Below, piece by piece: positions 5,455-5,698 of a DNA stretch of 5,698 nt. Origin of the DNA: DASQGA01 sp038209555 (lineage in GTDB: Bacteria > Actinomycetota > Thermoleophilia > Gaiellales > Gaiellaceae). Position 1 is the first letter of the stretch. The number at the start of each line of letters is the position of its first letter. Location of the stretch: positions 1 to 5,698 of the forward strand of contig JBBQXP010000136.1 of assembly GCA_038209555.1 (NCBI GenBank). The letters run 5' to 3'. Made by a program: the position numbers and the translations under genes. The notes below the pieces were generated by a model. It made no database searches and had not been told where the DNA came from. It was given only the letters and a program-made list of their open reading frames with translations.

Positions 5455-5698
5455 TCAACCATGTCCGTGTTCGTGCGCGTGTTCGGGCGCCATCGGTTTC
5501 TCCATCATCTTGAGCATCGCGAGCCCGCCGCCACGGCGGAAGTAGCGCCAGACCAGGAGCGCCGCCAAGCCGAGGAAGACGATGTTGAGGACGGTCGTGT
5601 AGTTCCACGTCACGCTCGCCTCGATCACCTTGGCGTTCCGCTCGCTCGGGATCAGGCCGAGCCCGTCGAAGAGAAACTCGACGATCAGGCCCGCCCCG
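5455..5698 (-). pseudogene. Permease (YraQ/UPF0718-like) C-terminal part with His-rich tail
   Basis: This is the open 3' end of the permease that begins at 543 and crosses the contig closure. It encodes 80 residues from GAGLIVEFLFDG through one membrane helix (VLNIVFLGLAALLVW) to a basic turn (RYFRR), ending EHAHEHGHG and TGA at 5455-5457. The last nine residues contain four histidines, which suggests binding of a soft or transition metal (inference). This segment is undamaged; the breaks lie upstream. It converges on the MFS gene, with 161 bp between the two stop codons. Read as a linear window it would look like a gene cut by the right edge. Confidence 0.75.
5582..5698. repeat. Right copy of 117-bp terminal direct repeat
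   Basis: Identical to bases 1-117. An exact overlap with an odd length is typical of contigs closed on a k-mer overlap by a de Bruijn assembler (inference). The same permease codons are read in both copies. Confidence 0.97.

Noticed and set aside
1..5698. CRISPR array, insertion sequence or replication origin
   Set aside because: No regularly spaced repeats, no transposase or rep frame, and no iteron or DnaA-box cluster seen.

Overview
This is high-GC bacterial DNA. Coding regions favour G/C at third positions, starts include GTG, and the small hypothetical proteins and the two-part metal-type permease resemble Actinobacteriota, possibly Thermoleophilia. That placement is inference from protein style, not a search.

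The first 117 bases equal the last 117 (1-117 = 5582-5698), so the contig closes on itself as a 5581-bp circle or collapsed tandem unit. No replication, mobilisation, transposase or integrase gene is visible. One joint, near 543/544, looks like a breakpoint: the minus-strand N-terminal piece of a sensor-type membrane protein (536-751) abuts a minus-strand permease that has lost its N-terminal half (543 down to 1, continuing 5581 to 5455). Both genes are cut where a circle or head-to-tail duplication of a chromosomal segment would be joined. The permease also carries two single-base deletions.

Reading rightwards, 752-1069 has no clear gene but holds an imperfect duplication of about 71 bp (offset 94-95 bp). 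The second copy is the leader of a 71-aa hypothetical protein (1070-1285). An antisense, frameshifted zinc-ribbon-like remnant follows (about 1290-1410), then a 92-aa dimeric alpha/beta-barrel-like protein (1487-1765) with an inverted repeat upstream and a terminator at its stop, then a 62-aa protein with a CxCx3CxC cluster (1832-2020). The stretch 2021-2708 is gene-poor: hairpins, a possible gene fragment on the minus strand, a stem-rich element (2508-2575) and a TATAAT box (2608).

The intact core is a tight three-gene membrane operon, 2709-5293: a CPA2-type cation:proton antiporter, a two-helix small membrane protein starting at the base after the antiporter stop, and an MFS transporter coupled through a GTGA overlap. 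It converges on the permease 3' end, whose His-rich tail suggests metal binding. Together the region looks like an ion or metal homeostasis locus with decaying neighbours.
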